DNA of 64,000 nucleotides, from contig CAUYUJ010012113.1 in the NCBI GenBank assembly GCA_963575745.1, forward strand, positions 1-64,000, read 5' to 3'. Origin of the DNA: Prorocentrum cordatum (lineage: Eukaryota; Sar; Dinophyceae; Prorocentrales; Prorocentraceae). Positions 42,701 to 53,000 of the stretch are shown here, piece by piece (position 1 is the first letter of the stretch; every line of letters begins with the position of its first letter). The position numbers were made by a program, and so were the translations under genes. The notes below the pieces were generated by a model. The model worked only from the letters and a program-made list of their open reading frames with translations. It did no database searches and had not been told where the DNA came from.

Positions 42701-43919
42701 CTCTGACTGATGATCTCGGGCACCGCTCGGCAAACGAGTTAGAATGAAGAACGCAATCTGCAACGCGAGCCCGCTGCCTGGCCGCGGCCCCACCACTGGC
42801 GAACGCTCCAGACTTCGGGCGCGCCTGGCCCATATCTTCTTGATGGTCACATGTTGCGCCGCCCTGGCCCCGGGGCCCCCCGGCGGCCCAGGACGCTCCA
42901 AATTCAGGCCCCGCTCTCGCCCGCCAGTGGCGCGACATCTCGCGCGGCGCTTGCAGATCGTGATAGGGCCAACCGCCGCAGGCGCGCATCCTTGCTCGCG
43001 GCAGCGCCCGAGGGCTTCCTCGCACGGCTGTCCCCGGCGCCAACGCTGCCTCAGAACGCAGCTCCACCTCGGTGACGGGCGCGAATCCAAGATAATCTCT
43101 GAAGAAACCATCGGCCCGCTTTCCTGGAGCCGCCGACAGCCCACGCGTCTTGCACTTTCCCGTGATCCCGAGGACCCTCGGCGCATGGTCGGCCCTCGCC
43201 TCGTCGCACGGTCGCTCCTCGCGCCTTTCCAGAGGGGCTCCTGGATCTGGGCCCCGCCAGAAAGCGCGCCGATCCACCGCCGCCGCTGGCGCTCTCGCCT
43301 GGCCCCGCTTCGCCACCTCCGCGCGCGCAGACTTCAGGGCCCGCTCGGCGCGTCTCTGAACCGGCTGGCCCAGCATCGACACTGCCTCCGCCGCAGTCTC
43401 GAACTGGCGCCACGCAGCGCTACGTCGTCTCGCCCGAGGCCCGCAACGAATTCCGCCAACTGTTTTCCAATCCAATCTGCCAAAACAGATTCTTCGGCCG
43501 CGGCCTGGTCGCGAGACGCGCGAAATCCTCTCCGCGCAGACGCAGGGCCCTGGCCGCTGCCTTCGAGAATACTCAGACTCCTCCGCGGCCCAGCGCGCTT
43601 CGCCTTTGGCCCCTTCTGCATCCGACGACCTTGGGCGGCCTCGTCTACCACGGACTTGCGGCTGGTCGCGATCGCAATATCAAGAGCCATTGCCCACCTC
43701 GCGGCCTGGACTGCCGCGCGACCTCGGCGCGCGGCACCGCCGGGGCGGGGCCTCCCTGCAAGGCGCGCGCCTGGCCAACCTGCGTCGTCGAGCTCCACCG
43801 CAGTTCAGCCACATCGCCCGCGCCCAAAAAAGGCGCCGCTGCCCGCCGCCCCATCGCCACGCGCGCGGCTCCCCCGACGGGGAGGGCCCCCCGTGCCAGC
43901 GACACGCGGCGCCCGCCCC

Positions 43920-44650
43920 GCTTCCCCGCGCCATCCTGTGGAACGCACCTCCCCGGCCGAGAGCGCCGAGCACATCGGCGCCTCCTACTTCAGGGGGCCC
44001 CGCGCCTGCCAAGGGAAAGCGCGCCCCTGGCCACGGGCGTCGCCGCCGCCGCACTCGCGCCGCACCTTCCAGGGGAATGCGCGCCCCAGGCCACGGATGC
44101 CGGGGTGACCTCGCCGCGCCCCCCCGGGGCGGGCGCGCGCCCTCCCAGGGGTCGCGCGCCCCGAGCCAAGGGCGCTGCGCATCCTGCACCGCGCCCGCAT
44201 CCTCTGAGACCTCAGGCCGCGGCGCTGCCGTCGGCGCGCTCACGCCGCGCTCTCGCCGCGCCCTCCTGGAGAATGGGGAACGCGCGCCCCTGGGCGCGGG
44301 CGCCGACGCGGCCGCGCCCGCCTCGCCCCCCCCCGGGGAGCGCGCGCCCCGCGCCGCGAGAGCTGAACGACAAGACCCATGCTTGCACCCCCGCGCCTGC
44401 CTGGATAATGCACATCCGAAGCAACAAGCGCTGCCGTCGACGCACTCCCACAGCGCCCCCCGGGGGAACGCGCGCCCCCGGCCGCGGGCGCCGTCTTCGC
44501 CGTGTTTTTCCCGCGCAGTCCCCGGGAACGCGCTTCTCATGCCACGGGCGCCGCGCCCCTCGCGCCCTCCGAGCCCGCTGCGCCGCCCCCCTGCTCGCGT
44601 CGTCGCCCGCGCCCCAAAAGAAAAAGGGCGCGCCCTCCGCCCGCCTGGGA
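43920..44650. repeat. Degenerate 60-65 bp tandem repeat
   Basis: On the plus strand gggaa(c/t)gcgcgcccc followed by ggcc(a/g)cgggcgccg recurs near 44011, 44070, 44145, 44275, 44332, 44462 and 44523, mostly at multiples of about 60-65 bp. In the minus sense this gives a peptide repeat of the form RPWPGARxPxEGAAR. It lies downstream of the RT remnant in the second LINE-like element. Confidence 0.65.
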
Positions 44651-45149
44651 AGCCGCGGCGCCTGGGGGGTCGGCGCGACGAGATCGAAGCAGTTATCGAA
44701 TGCTCCTCCTAAGCCCTAAGCAGAGATCTCGCGCCTGTCGCCCCGGCCGGCGCCTCGTCAACTTCGAGGCCTCCGTCAGGCGCGCGAGCCCTCATCCACC
44801 AGCGGTTTCTCGCGCTCGCAACGCATGCGCCCGCTGCGCGGCGCCCGCCCTGCCGCGCCACGCGCGCCCATCGTTGTCCTCGCAGCCCATCCGGCATCTC
44901 ACGTTTGGCGCCATCGGCGCCCCCGGCCACTCAGCCCGAACGGCCCGGCGCTGTTTGGCCTCCAAGGCAAGGATGCCAAGCCCTGAATGCGCGATGCAGA
45001 AGATCCCCCCCCCCCCCCCCGCAGTCTCAGGAGCGCGGTTGAGCGCGCGCGCGGCCGTGCTGCCACTGACGCGCGCCCTCGACGCCATCTCGCGGATCTC
45101 TGCGGGCAGCGTCGTCAACGTCGAGTAGACGCATCCGCCGCGGGCCCGC

Positions 45150-45968
45150 GGCTGCGCGGGGCTCACCAACTCCGAATCGCCCCGCGCCAACGTAGGGATG
45201 AACGCTGCAATCGGCCCCGTGCGCATGCCCAACTCGGATTCTTGCCTCGCCTCTCTCAACGGCGGACCACGCTCGCCACAGGCCCGTCCCAGGCAATCCG
45301 CCCCCCCCCACACACACGCACACGCGCACACTGCCGCGCGGCGCGCCTCGCCGCGAGATCCGCCGTCGCAACGGACGCCGGGCCCATGCATTCCTGCTTC
45401 TGCCTGCTTCTGGGTGACCAAGCAGCACGCGCGGGAACGGCCCCTCTGCGGACGCGCGGGCCCAGACTTCACCGAGGCTGAATCAGACATGCCCGGCGCG
45501 CAAGGACCGCGCCGCGCTGGCGCGTAGACGCTGGCCCCGCGCAGCAATGTCGCGTCGTCCCCGACGCTCCGCCTCAAATGCAGAAAATGGGCACCCTCTC
45601 GATCGCACCTCGCCGCCCCCGCTTCTCGATGGCGCGCTTCGCGCGATGGCCCGTCAGCTCGTTCCCCAAGTTCCGCGCGCGGTCCTTTGCCTCGAACTTG
45701 ATCCCGGGATGCATTTCACCAGTGTCTTCTGGGCCTCGGCCGAAGTGGCCGCGAAGTGCGACTTCTTTGCGTGGACGAACATGTCCGCGTCTTCTATCCT
45801 CTTGCAGATGCAGTCAGACGTAGATCGTCGCATGCCACTCTTCGCCGGCGCGCCGAAAATCCCCCCCGCCCATTGGAGCGGCGCGTCGCCCGCGGGGCCC
45901 CTGAGCGCCACCGATCTGCGGACCCGCGGAGCGTCCGCGAGGCTTCGGCACAATTGCGCTCGGAGCAA
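45150..45968 (-). pseudogene. Reverse transcriptase palm/thumb remnant
   Basis: Motif C can be read as ACDDLRLTASA near 45825-45795 in one frame. The following segment lies in another frame, DMFVHAKKSHFAATSAEAQK (about 45790-45730), then IKFEAKDRARNLGNELTGHR and AKRAIEKRG (45700-45610), and after one more switch HFLHLRRSVGDDATLLRGAS. The pattern of an Asp pair, a helix of about 30 residues, K/R-D-x-A-R-x-LG and a basic helix is that seen after the catalytic motif of dinoflagellate LINE RTs. Motif A was not found. The copy is clearly broken. Confidence 0.6.
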
Positions 45969-46280
45969 GGCCGCGGCAGGGCCGCGCCCCGCCTGGGCCC
46001 CGTGGCGCGCGCGGACTATGTCGGAGCGGCCACCGCAGGCTCAAATTTACCTCGGCTGGGGGCGCGGCTAGACGCGGCACCGCGCAAAGCGCGTCGCACG
46101 CCAAGCCGCGCGAGACTCGAAGAGGAGGGCCTCGCGGCGAATCCATCAGCGCCGCGATCGCGCGCCGGCCCGTCACCCGCGCCACCCCTTTTCCGCGACG
46201 TTCGCGTCGAACGCGCTGTCCGAGGAGGCGCGGCCGTTGCCGCGCCCCAGAAGATCGCGCTCTGGCGCCCCACCCCCCAA

Positions 46281-47388
46281 TCAGAGGGCGAGCCAATGCC
46301 GGCTTGCCCCCGCCGCCCCGACTTCGCGCGCAACGGCGCGATAGGGCGGCGCCCGCCTTCGGTCCTGCGCAGCCTGACCAATCCCGACACTCGGCGGCCC
46401 CCGGCTTCTCGCGCGCGTTGAAAGGCCCCGCCGCGCGCCCCGGCGCCTCCACCGGCCGCCCCCGCCCCCCCCGCGGGCGCGCCCGAAAGGGGCCCTGCGA
46501 GGGCATCTCGGGGAAGGGCCCAGCTGCCTTTCACGCGCCCCGCGTCGCGGGCGGCGGCAACTGCCCCCCGCGCAAGGCATTGGATGGGCGCTGCAGCTCG
46601 CCGCCTCCGCGCCCCCCCCAGATATCTGGCCGCCCCTGAAGGCAAGCATCAGCACGGTGGAAAGGTCGCGCGCCGCGCCCCGAATTCGCCAGCCCCCCCA
46701 GCCCCATGGGCGCGGATAACTTGGAGGCCGCGGCGGCGCCGCACCGAAACGCCTGCATATCTGCAACCGCTGGCCCCAGCTCGCTCGCGCCCTTCGCTGC
46801 CGCTCGAGGACCTGGCCACGCGCATGCACTATGACCTTCTCCACTGGGTCGTAGAGCCCAGACGCCCCCGGCATCCTGTTGCCGTTGTCGACGAAGCAGC
46901 GCGCCTCCTTCGACTGGTGCTTCCGCACGGCGCGCGACCGCGTCATTGCATCTGCCAAATTGGCAAACTCCATCAGCCCACCGACAAGCTCGTCGCGCCC
47001 CGGGGCCCCCTGCGAAGGGCGCTTCGCTTCGCTGCGCCTTCGTTGGCCCCGAACGCCTCATCCACATCGACCTTCTCGTTCGCGCCGCAGACCCCTCTGC
47101 GCGCGGCCCCGATTGGGGCCCAATCCTGGGCGGGCCCAAGCGTTTCTGAACCTTCCGCGGCCGGGGGCTCGGTTGGGCGAAGTCCGCCCCCTGCTCTCCC
47201 GACACGCCGCGCGGCCCTGATGTCCTGTCGCGCAGCGAGGCCATCGCGGCGCCACAATGCGCCGCGAGCTGCCCCGCTGCGGCCGCCGTCTGCGCCTTTC
47301 GCTCAATTCCTGCCGCGCGGGGGCTGGCGTCGCGCAGCCCAGCCACCCCTGGGCGCGGGGGCGCCTCGGCTCCGCGGACGCGCGGCAT
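46281..47388 (-). pseudogene. Unclear coding traces upstream of RT in second LINE-like element
   Basis: Near 46973-46780 a frame reads MEFANLADAMTRSRAVRKHQ, EARCFVDNGNRMPGASGLYD and VEKVIVHARGQVLERQ, protein-like and in the place where RT fingers would be expected, but I could not match it to an RT motif. The rest of the interval is Ala/Arg/Gly-rich in all frames. Confidence 0.3.
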
Positions 47389-47558
47389 TGCAATTCCTCC
47401 GCCTCGCCTCTCAGAACCATCGACTCAAAAGGGGGCGCGGGACAGCGGCGGCCAACCGGTCCGACCGCGGGGCGCCCGGGCCATGAAAGCCAAGGACTGG
47501 ATGAAATAATGGAACGCGCGACCAGGGGTCGGCGCCGACCACGCCGGCCGCGGCCCCT

Positions 47559-48431
47559 TCACGCGCCCACGGAAAAAGAGCGCCCATTCGCGCGGAGCTC
47601 GCCCCTGGCCGCCTCGAGACCGCCCATCGCAATCCACGGCGGGCCTCTCTCCGCTGCCTCGTTGGCCTCCGCTGCCCCTTCCGCGCAGCGAGCTGGCGTC
47701 CGTGAGCTGCTCGGAATGCCCCGGGCACCTCGGCGCAGCAAACTTGGCGCCCTCCCTAGAACATATTCGGCTTCGGCCCGCCCAAGCCCGATGGCGCTCG
47801 CGCCCGCCGCCGGCTTCGGCGCCCCTGCGTTTGCAGAAGCAATGGCGGCCGCGTCGCGCTTGGCGTCTGAGTGCGGCCCTGCCGCTGCTGGGCCGCGTGC
47901 TCCATGCCGGTCAAATCTCGCCGCCGGGTGCTGTACCTGGGCCGATTTGCCCCTGCGCGCGCGGTGTTCCTGAATATCGGGGGCCATGGGCTCGCGCCCC
48001 GCTAAATGCCCGCGCAACGACGACGCGTCCGTCGCATTGAACGTCTCCATCATCTCATCCACGCAGCAGGCCGCGCCACCCAACTCTGAATAACCATCGA
48101 CTTGACTCAGTCGCTCCTGCCCCAGGCTGGACAGACAACCTGCGTCGCTGGCCGCCAGGGAGCGCCGCGTTTGAGAGAACAGAATCACACTTGCAGCATC
48201 GCGGCGCTCGCCAATATCATCAGGCACCTGCGCCCCGGCCACGCCTCGCCCGCACTTGGCAAAATGTTCGCGGTACTTCTTCTCGTCGAAGTGCGCATTC
48301 GCGAAGGGATCCGGCTGTTCCGCGGCTTCGCCTGATTTGGCTGGCGCTGCAGCTCGCCCCTGAACCCTGGCCTCAACGGCCGCCGCCGCAGCTGCTGCAG
48401 CTTCGAGCAGCACTTCGCCCAGATCAAGCAT
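47559..48431 (-). pseudogene. Helical Ala/Glu-rich coding trace in second LINE-like element
   Basis: One frame reads LGEVLLEAAAAAAAAVEARV, then DPFANAHFDEKKYREHFAKC, ASVILFSQTRRSLAASDAGC, GQERLSQVDGYSELGGAACC and DEMMETFNATDASSLRGHLA, all protein-like. Beyond about 47950 the frame becomes Ala/Pro/Arg-rich and less convincing. No domain is recognised. It continues the ORF1-like region after one or more frame switches. Confidence 0.4.
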
Positions 48432-49354
48432 CCGACTGATAGGCCCCCTTCGACGAGGCTGTGGAGCGTGATCTTCTTGCCCTCACTCTCCAGCGCAGGG
48501 GCACCAGCCTCGGGACAGGGGCGGCGAGCCACCGAACTAGCAAGCTGCGCACGCGCTGCTGCTCCAGCTCGAGAAGCTCATTACCTGTGCGGTTTGCTGC
48601 TCTTGCACCTCCTTGAACTGTTGCTCCAGGTCCTCGATCTTCTCCTTGACGCAAGACCCGCTATGCTGAAGGTGGAACTGAGCGTTCTCGCCATCCTTGG
48701 TTTAATGCTCCAGCTTCATGAGGCGCACCCGAATAGGCATGCGTTGCAAGTCCTGGCCCCGCCACCCCTCGCGACCCTGGATCGCCGCATCCCTCTGAGC
48801 TTTGATGACTGGGCCGTCGACCAAACTGCTGGTCGAATCGATGAACTCGGTGAGTCTGTGGATATCCGCCTTCGGGTACTCCTCCCAGCCTTTTGCAGGC
48901 CCACCTCCATCACCAACCGCATGCACCTCCATGCTCTCGACCTCGATTCCGTTGTCCACAGGCGGCAATATCGACTCTGACGCCTTGAGTTTGGACTGCA
49001 ACATATCAGCCTTATTATGGGAAGTTGTCTTTTCATGTGCCCACGGAGCTGAGCGTGATGATAAGTTCGGCTCCCGTGGTCCCGACGATGGCACACAACT
49101 TTCTTTCGCGAAACAGCAGTTGAAACAACTGTTTGACCAATTTCCCTCCGGTCTACTTTGTCCGAAAACCACTTGCAACACCACTTCCCTCTCATCTGTG
49201 CACGCCCCTTCGGCGCCATGCCCCGCACTGTAGGACACCGCGAGGCCGGGTGGCAACACCCACACAGCCAATGATACCGAGTAAAAAATGAAAAATGGTG
49301 GAGAACTGGCCTCGTAACGGGGGTATCCTCTTTGGCCAATATTGAACCACACAT
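48300..49354 (-). pseudogene. ORF1-like region of second LINE-like element
   Basis: An ATG directly follows the spliced-leader relic (MCGSILAKEDTPVTRPVLHH), but the better coding sense soon lies in another frame. VVLQVVFGQSRPEGNWSNS is followed by SCFNCCFAKESC, a Cys cluster, then ADMLQSKLKASESILPPVDN and RLTEFIDSTSSLVDGPVIKA, ending at a stop at 48702. A further frame gives VKEKIEDLEQQFKEVQEQQT at about 48650-48590, a heptad-like coiled coil. Coiled coils and Cys clusters are common in LINE ORF1 proteins. I cannot name the family. Confidence 0.45.
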
Positions 49355-49376
49355 CTTGAGCCAAAACGGATACGGA
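49355..49376 (-). other. DinoSL relic with two mismatches
   Basis: The sense strand runs TCCGTATCCGTT then TTGGCTCAAG, 20 of 22 positions equal to DinoSL (position 7 G to T, position 10 A to G). The next three bases are ATG (49354-49352), so no GT donor follows. As at 15137, a pyrimidine-rich (CCT)n tract lies immediately upstream. Confidence 0.85.
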
Positions 49377-49379
49377 GGA

Positions 49380-49600
49380 AAGGAAAGAGGAGGTAGAGGA
49401 GGAGAAGAAAGAGGAGGAGACTCGAAACTCGGAGGGGGAGAATAGGGATGAGAGAATAAGAAAGATGAGGAATAGGAGGATGAGGAGGATTGCGAAGGAG
49501 GAGGAGGAGGAGAACGGGGGATGATAGGAAGGGAAAGAGGAAAAAGGGGAAAAAGGGAGGAGGGCGAGGCGGGAGGAGGAGGCCCAAAACGGCCCCGCAC
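49380..49600. repeat. AGG/CCT-rich tract
   Basis: Purine-rich on the plus strand (gaggaggaggagg and aaagaggaaaaagggg). In the minus sense it is the pyrimidine tract that directly precedes the second DinoSL relic. Confidence 0.9.
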
Positions 49601-50770
49601 GGGAGCTGCCAGCCCCTTGGAAGATCACGGCACGGCGGCGAGAGGAAGGCGGCGGCGACGGGGCGCGCAAGGGCGCGAGGGCGCCGGTCGCGAAGCGGCG
49701 CCGCCGGCGGACGCGGCCAAGGCTCCCGCCGCGACTGCGCCGGCGAGGGCTGCTGGCGACGGCGCAGTGGGGCCCAGGATCTCCGACGACGTGGTTTTTT
49801 CGAGCTCGACGCTTGCGGACGTTTTCCGTCGGTTCGGCGGTGCTCTGGAGTGTTCTAAGGTTTTCGGACGTTTCTGTCGGTTCTCAGCGGTTTCCAGCCG
49901 CAAGATGCTGTCTAGCAGCTGCGCCTCGCCGACCGCGTTCCGGGAATGCCCAAAACGTCCCGAAAGGCCGCCGCATTTCCATGTCATGACCCAGAAGGGT
50001 CCGGAGCAAAAGACAAACAAAAACAAAACAAAAGAACTGCGCCCAGGGAAGGCGTCGGGACCTCCAATTGAGAAAGAAAAACCAACACATCGTCGGATGT
50101 CCGCGAGGGGGGGGACCTCCGTCCTCCTCGTTGCTCGTTCCTCGTTCCTCCTCGTCCTCCTTGTCCTCATTGTCCTCCTCGTCCTCCTCGACCTCCTCGT
50201 CCTCCTCGTTCCTCCTCGTCCTCCTCGCTGCTCGTTCCTCGTCTCGTTCCTCTGGCCTTCTGGCGCCGTGGGCGGCGCGCAACTGCTCTGCACTCCTGCT
50301 GCTCGGCCATCGGGGGCCCTTGCCGTCAGAGAGCGGATCTGGACGAGAAGCCGTGTCCCTCGGGAAGCGAAACCTCTGCGGGACCCCACGCCGTGGAAAA
50401 AGCATGGCGTCGGGGGTCTTGGCCGCTCCTCGCCCTTCGCTGCCGGCCCTCCCATCCCGCCCGTCCTCGCTTGTCCTGCCCGTCCTCGCTCCCCCTCCCC
50501 CTCTCTTTCTCTCGCTGTCCCGCTCCAGGGTCCTGGGTACCGACTCCTACTCAGAGCCCACGTTTCGCCAGGAGTCGCTGGCGGAGTGGAGGGTTTCTGG
50601 TCTCCTTGCCCTCATCCTCCTCCGCCTCCTCCTCGTTCGTCGTTCCTCCTCCTCCTCCTCCTGTTCCTCCTCCTCCTCCTCCTCCTCCTCCTCCTCCTCC
50701 TCTCGGGTGTGCGCCTCTTCCCCTTCCTCCTCCTCCTTTTCCTCCTCCTCCTCCGCCTCCTCCTCCAACC
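49601..50770. other. GC-rich spacer with TCC/CTCGTC repeats
   Basis: No recognisable gene. It includes tcctcgtcctcc repeats (50130-50235) and a (TCC)n tract (50640-50765). The 400-codon plus-strand frame across 49521-50846 is Ser/Pro/Leu-rich over repeats and is not believed. Confidence 0.6.
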
Positions 50771-51500
50771 CTACCCCTTTTATCAAAAATTATTCCATGT
50801 CGCACCCCGAAGCGTTTCGGTAGGGCGGGCTGGGCGTTTCGCCTGAGACTTCCTGACCACTCATGGTCTTTCAGCTTACAGTGTCGCAAGAGCTTCACGG
50901 ACGGAGGGCGGCCCGCCTTCAAAAGGTGGTTGTTCACCTCAGCGCCCCGCGCATTCGTTTGGAAAGTGTGCAAGAATTTCACAGATGGAGGGCGAGACGT
51001 TCTCAAATCGTGGTTCTCGCCTGAATGCCGCGCACATCCGTACTCGAGCTCGCAAGGGTTGTAGGGATGGAAGGCGGGTCGTTTTTTTTTCTCCCGAAGC
51101 TCAACTATCGCTTCCGCGCCGCGCACATTTGTCTTGCAAACTTGTAAGAACTTCGCGGGTGGAATGCGGACCGTTTTCAAAATGTAGCCCAGAATGGTGT
51201 TGGCGTCCCAGAAACGGTGTTTCGGGAAGATGGAGGAGCGTCAGGGCGCAAGAGTCACGTTGATTCGCGAGGTTGAAGTTGAAATCCCAGGACTGGTGTT
51301 CTGGCACAGTTCAGGATCGTTGGGACGCAACAGTCACGTGGATCCGAAGCGTTGAAGTCCCAGGAATTGCAGTTCCAGACGCGTGTCTTACAACGGGGCA
51401 CCCCCCCAAAGACATGTGAAGGGAGAGAGGGAACCTGGAGGGAGGGTCTCTTGCAACATTGTTGATGGACCTTGGCTTTACACTGGTTCCATTCCGCCTC
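50771..51500. repeat. Composite repeat, copy 1 (leader, 83-85 bp units, 70-bp units, tail)
   Basis: It begins tcgcaccccga and gggcgtttcgcctgagacttcct (a conserved leader, 50798-50855), then about 3.5 tandem units of 83-85 bp (50888-51185) marked by aagagcttcacgg, gagggcg and gcgccgcgcacatt. Next come about 2.5 units of 65-75 bp marked by cccaggactggtgttctggca (51185-51385). The tail is ggagggtctcttgcaacattg, then ttgatggacc. The same order occurs at 52060-53000. Confidence 0.8.
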
Positions 51501-52059
51501 CTTCATCTATTCCTGTTTCGCCTCCTCGTTCCCAGACCACGTCTCCTCCCTCCCTCCCACCATCCGCTCCCTCCTTCCTCCGGGCGGCAGGGCACCGCCA
51601 GCGCCGCCACACCGCGTGTCGGCGCCGCCCTTCGGCGGCGGCGAGGGGATCGGCCGGGGTGGCGTGGCCGCCGCCGCGAGGGGCAACCCAGGCCTCGCGG
51701 CGGGTTCGGTCGCCACTACCAGGTCGAGCCAGACCCGCGCGGGAACCCCTCGCGTGATGAACCAACCTGTGGGGGCGCAGCGAAACGATGTAAGTGACCC
51801 GCCGCCGTGGGGAACCCGTGAACGTGCCAGCGCTGAAGATACACCAGGTTTTCGGCAAAAACGAAAGAAAAACACGCTGGCGGGTTCCTAGCACCACCGT
51901 GCCATTGACCCTCCTTCTCCTTCCCGGACATCACGACGAGAGATGTCTGACAATTTTCTGCGCCCCCATCGGACCGCGGGACCGTCAAGAAAAATGAAAA
52001 CGCGAACTCGAATGAAAAATCACGGCGTCCGAGGCCTGGGGAGCGTGTGCTTCCTCCTC
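51501..52059. other. Spacer between composite repeats; no gene seen
   Basis: A pyrimidine-rich part (51500-51600), then GC-rich and mixed DNA. The short ORFs on both strands lack motifs. Confidence 0.4.
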
Positions 52060-53000
52060 CCCCATTCCTTCTCCTTATAAATAACTTCTCCCTGTCGCAC
52101 CCCGATGCCAGTTTTTAGGGCGGGTCGGGCGTTTCGCCTGAGACTTCCTCACCATTTATGGTTATAATATCTGAACATTGGCATCAGTTTCGCACATGGA
52201 AGGCGGATCGTCTTCAAAATCATGTGGTTATCGCATTAGCGCCGCGCACATTTGTCTTTTTAAATTTGCACCAGGTTCACGGAGTGAAAGCGAGTGGTTT
52301 TCAAAATGGGACTCTCGCCTTAGCGCCGCGCACAATTGTCCTAAACAGTTGCAGGAGTTTTACGGATTCAAGGCGAGTCGTTTTAAAAATGTGGTTCTCG
52401 CCCTAACGCCGCGTACGTTCGCTTCAACAAATTGCAAGAGTTTCACGGATTGAGGGCGGTCTATTTTCAAAACGTGGCCACTCGCCTTAGCGACGCGCAG
52501 ATTCAGTTTGCAAACTTGCAAGGGTGTCATGGATGCAGGGCGAGTTGTTTTCAAAATGTGGCTCACCTTGCAAAGATGCAAGAGTTTCACGGATTCAGGA
52601 CGAGTCGTTTTCAAAATCTCCGCGCACACTCGCCTCAAAAAGTGCAAGAGGTTCACGGCTTCCCATGCTCAGCGTACCAGAAACTGTGTGTTTGGAAGGG
52701 GTCATGCTTAGGAGGGTGCACAAGTTATGTTGAATCGCGGTGCTCAAGTCCCAGAAATGGCGTCCTCGCACGATTCAGGATCCTCCAGACGCAAGCGTCA
52801 GGATGATCCGTGGCGCTGGAATCCCGAGAACAGTGTTTTGGCATGCTTCAGGCTCTTTAAACCGATGTCTTCCAACGAGGCAACTCCTTCAGTAAAAATG
52901 AACCGTTGTAGGGGCCTATGGGCCTATGAAGAGGGAGCTTGGAGGGAGGGTTGATTCCAACACCGTTGATGCCCCTTGGGTTTGCACTGGTCCTCCTCCT
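52060..53000. repeat. Composite repeat, copy 2
   Basis: The leader tcgcaccccgatgcc and gggcgtttcgcctgagacttcct (52096-52150) is followed by about six units of 83-85 bp (52175-52660). Then come units with caagtcccagaaatggcgtcc and ggaatcccgagaacagtgttt (52735-52860), and a tail of cttggagggagggttgattcc and accgttgatgcccc. This copy is longer in the 83-bp section and shorter in the other than copy 1. Confidence 0.8.

Larger units (their letters stand above)
42700..49376 (-). mobile_element. Second DinoSL-headed LINE-like element, heavily decayed
   Basis: In minus sense: DinoSL-like leader (49376-49355), an ORF1-like region with a CxxC pair and coiled coil (49354-48300), a helical Ala/Glu-rich region (48430-47560), about 1.5 kb of unclear coding, RT palm and thumb (about 45960-45400), and GC-rich Arg/Ala coding traces to about 42.7 kb. 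Frame switches are frequent. The 3' boundary is not defined, and the C-rich minisatellite begins below 42.0 kb. Assigning all parts to one element is an inference from common strand and the leader at the 5' end. Confidence 0.55.

Noticed and set aside
42744-44719. Long plus-strand ORFs (454, 368 and 362 codons)
   Set aside because: They are Arg/Pro/Ala-rich shadows opposite minus-strand LINE traces and the 60-65 bp repeat, with no domain.
49521-50846. 441-codon plus-strand ORF
   Set aside because: It runs over TCC/CTCGTC repeats and GC-rich DNA, is Ser/Pro/Leu/Val-rich, has no motif, and opposes the coding direction of everything recognisable.
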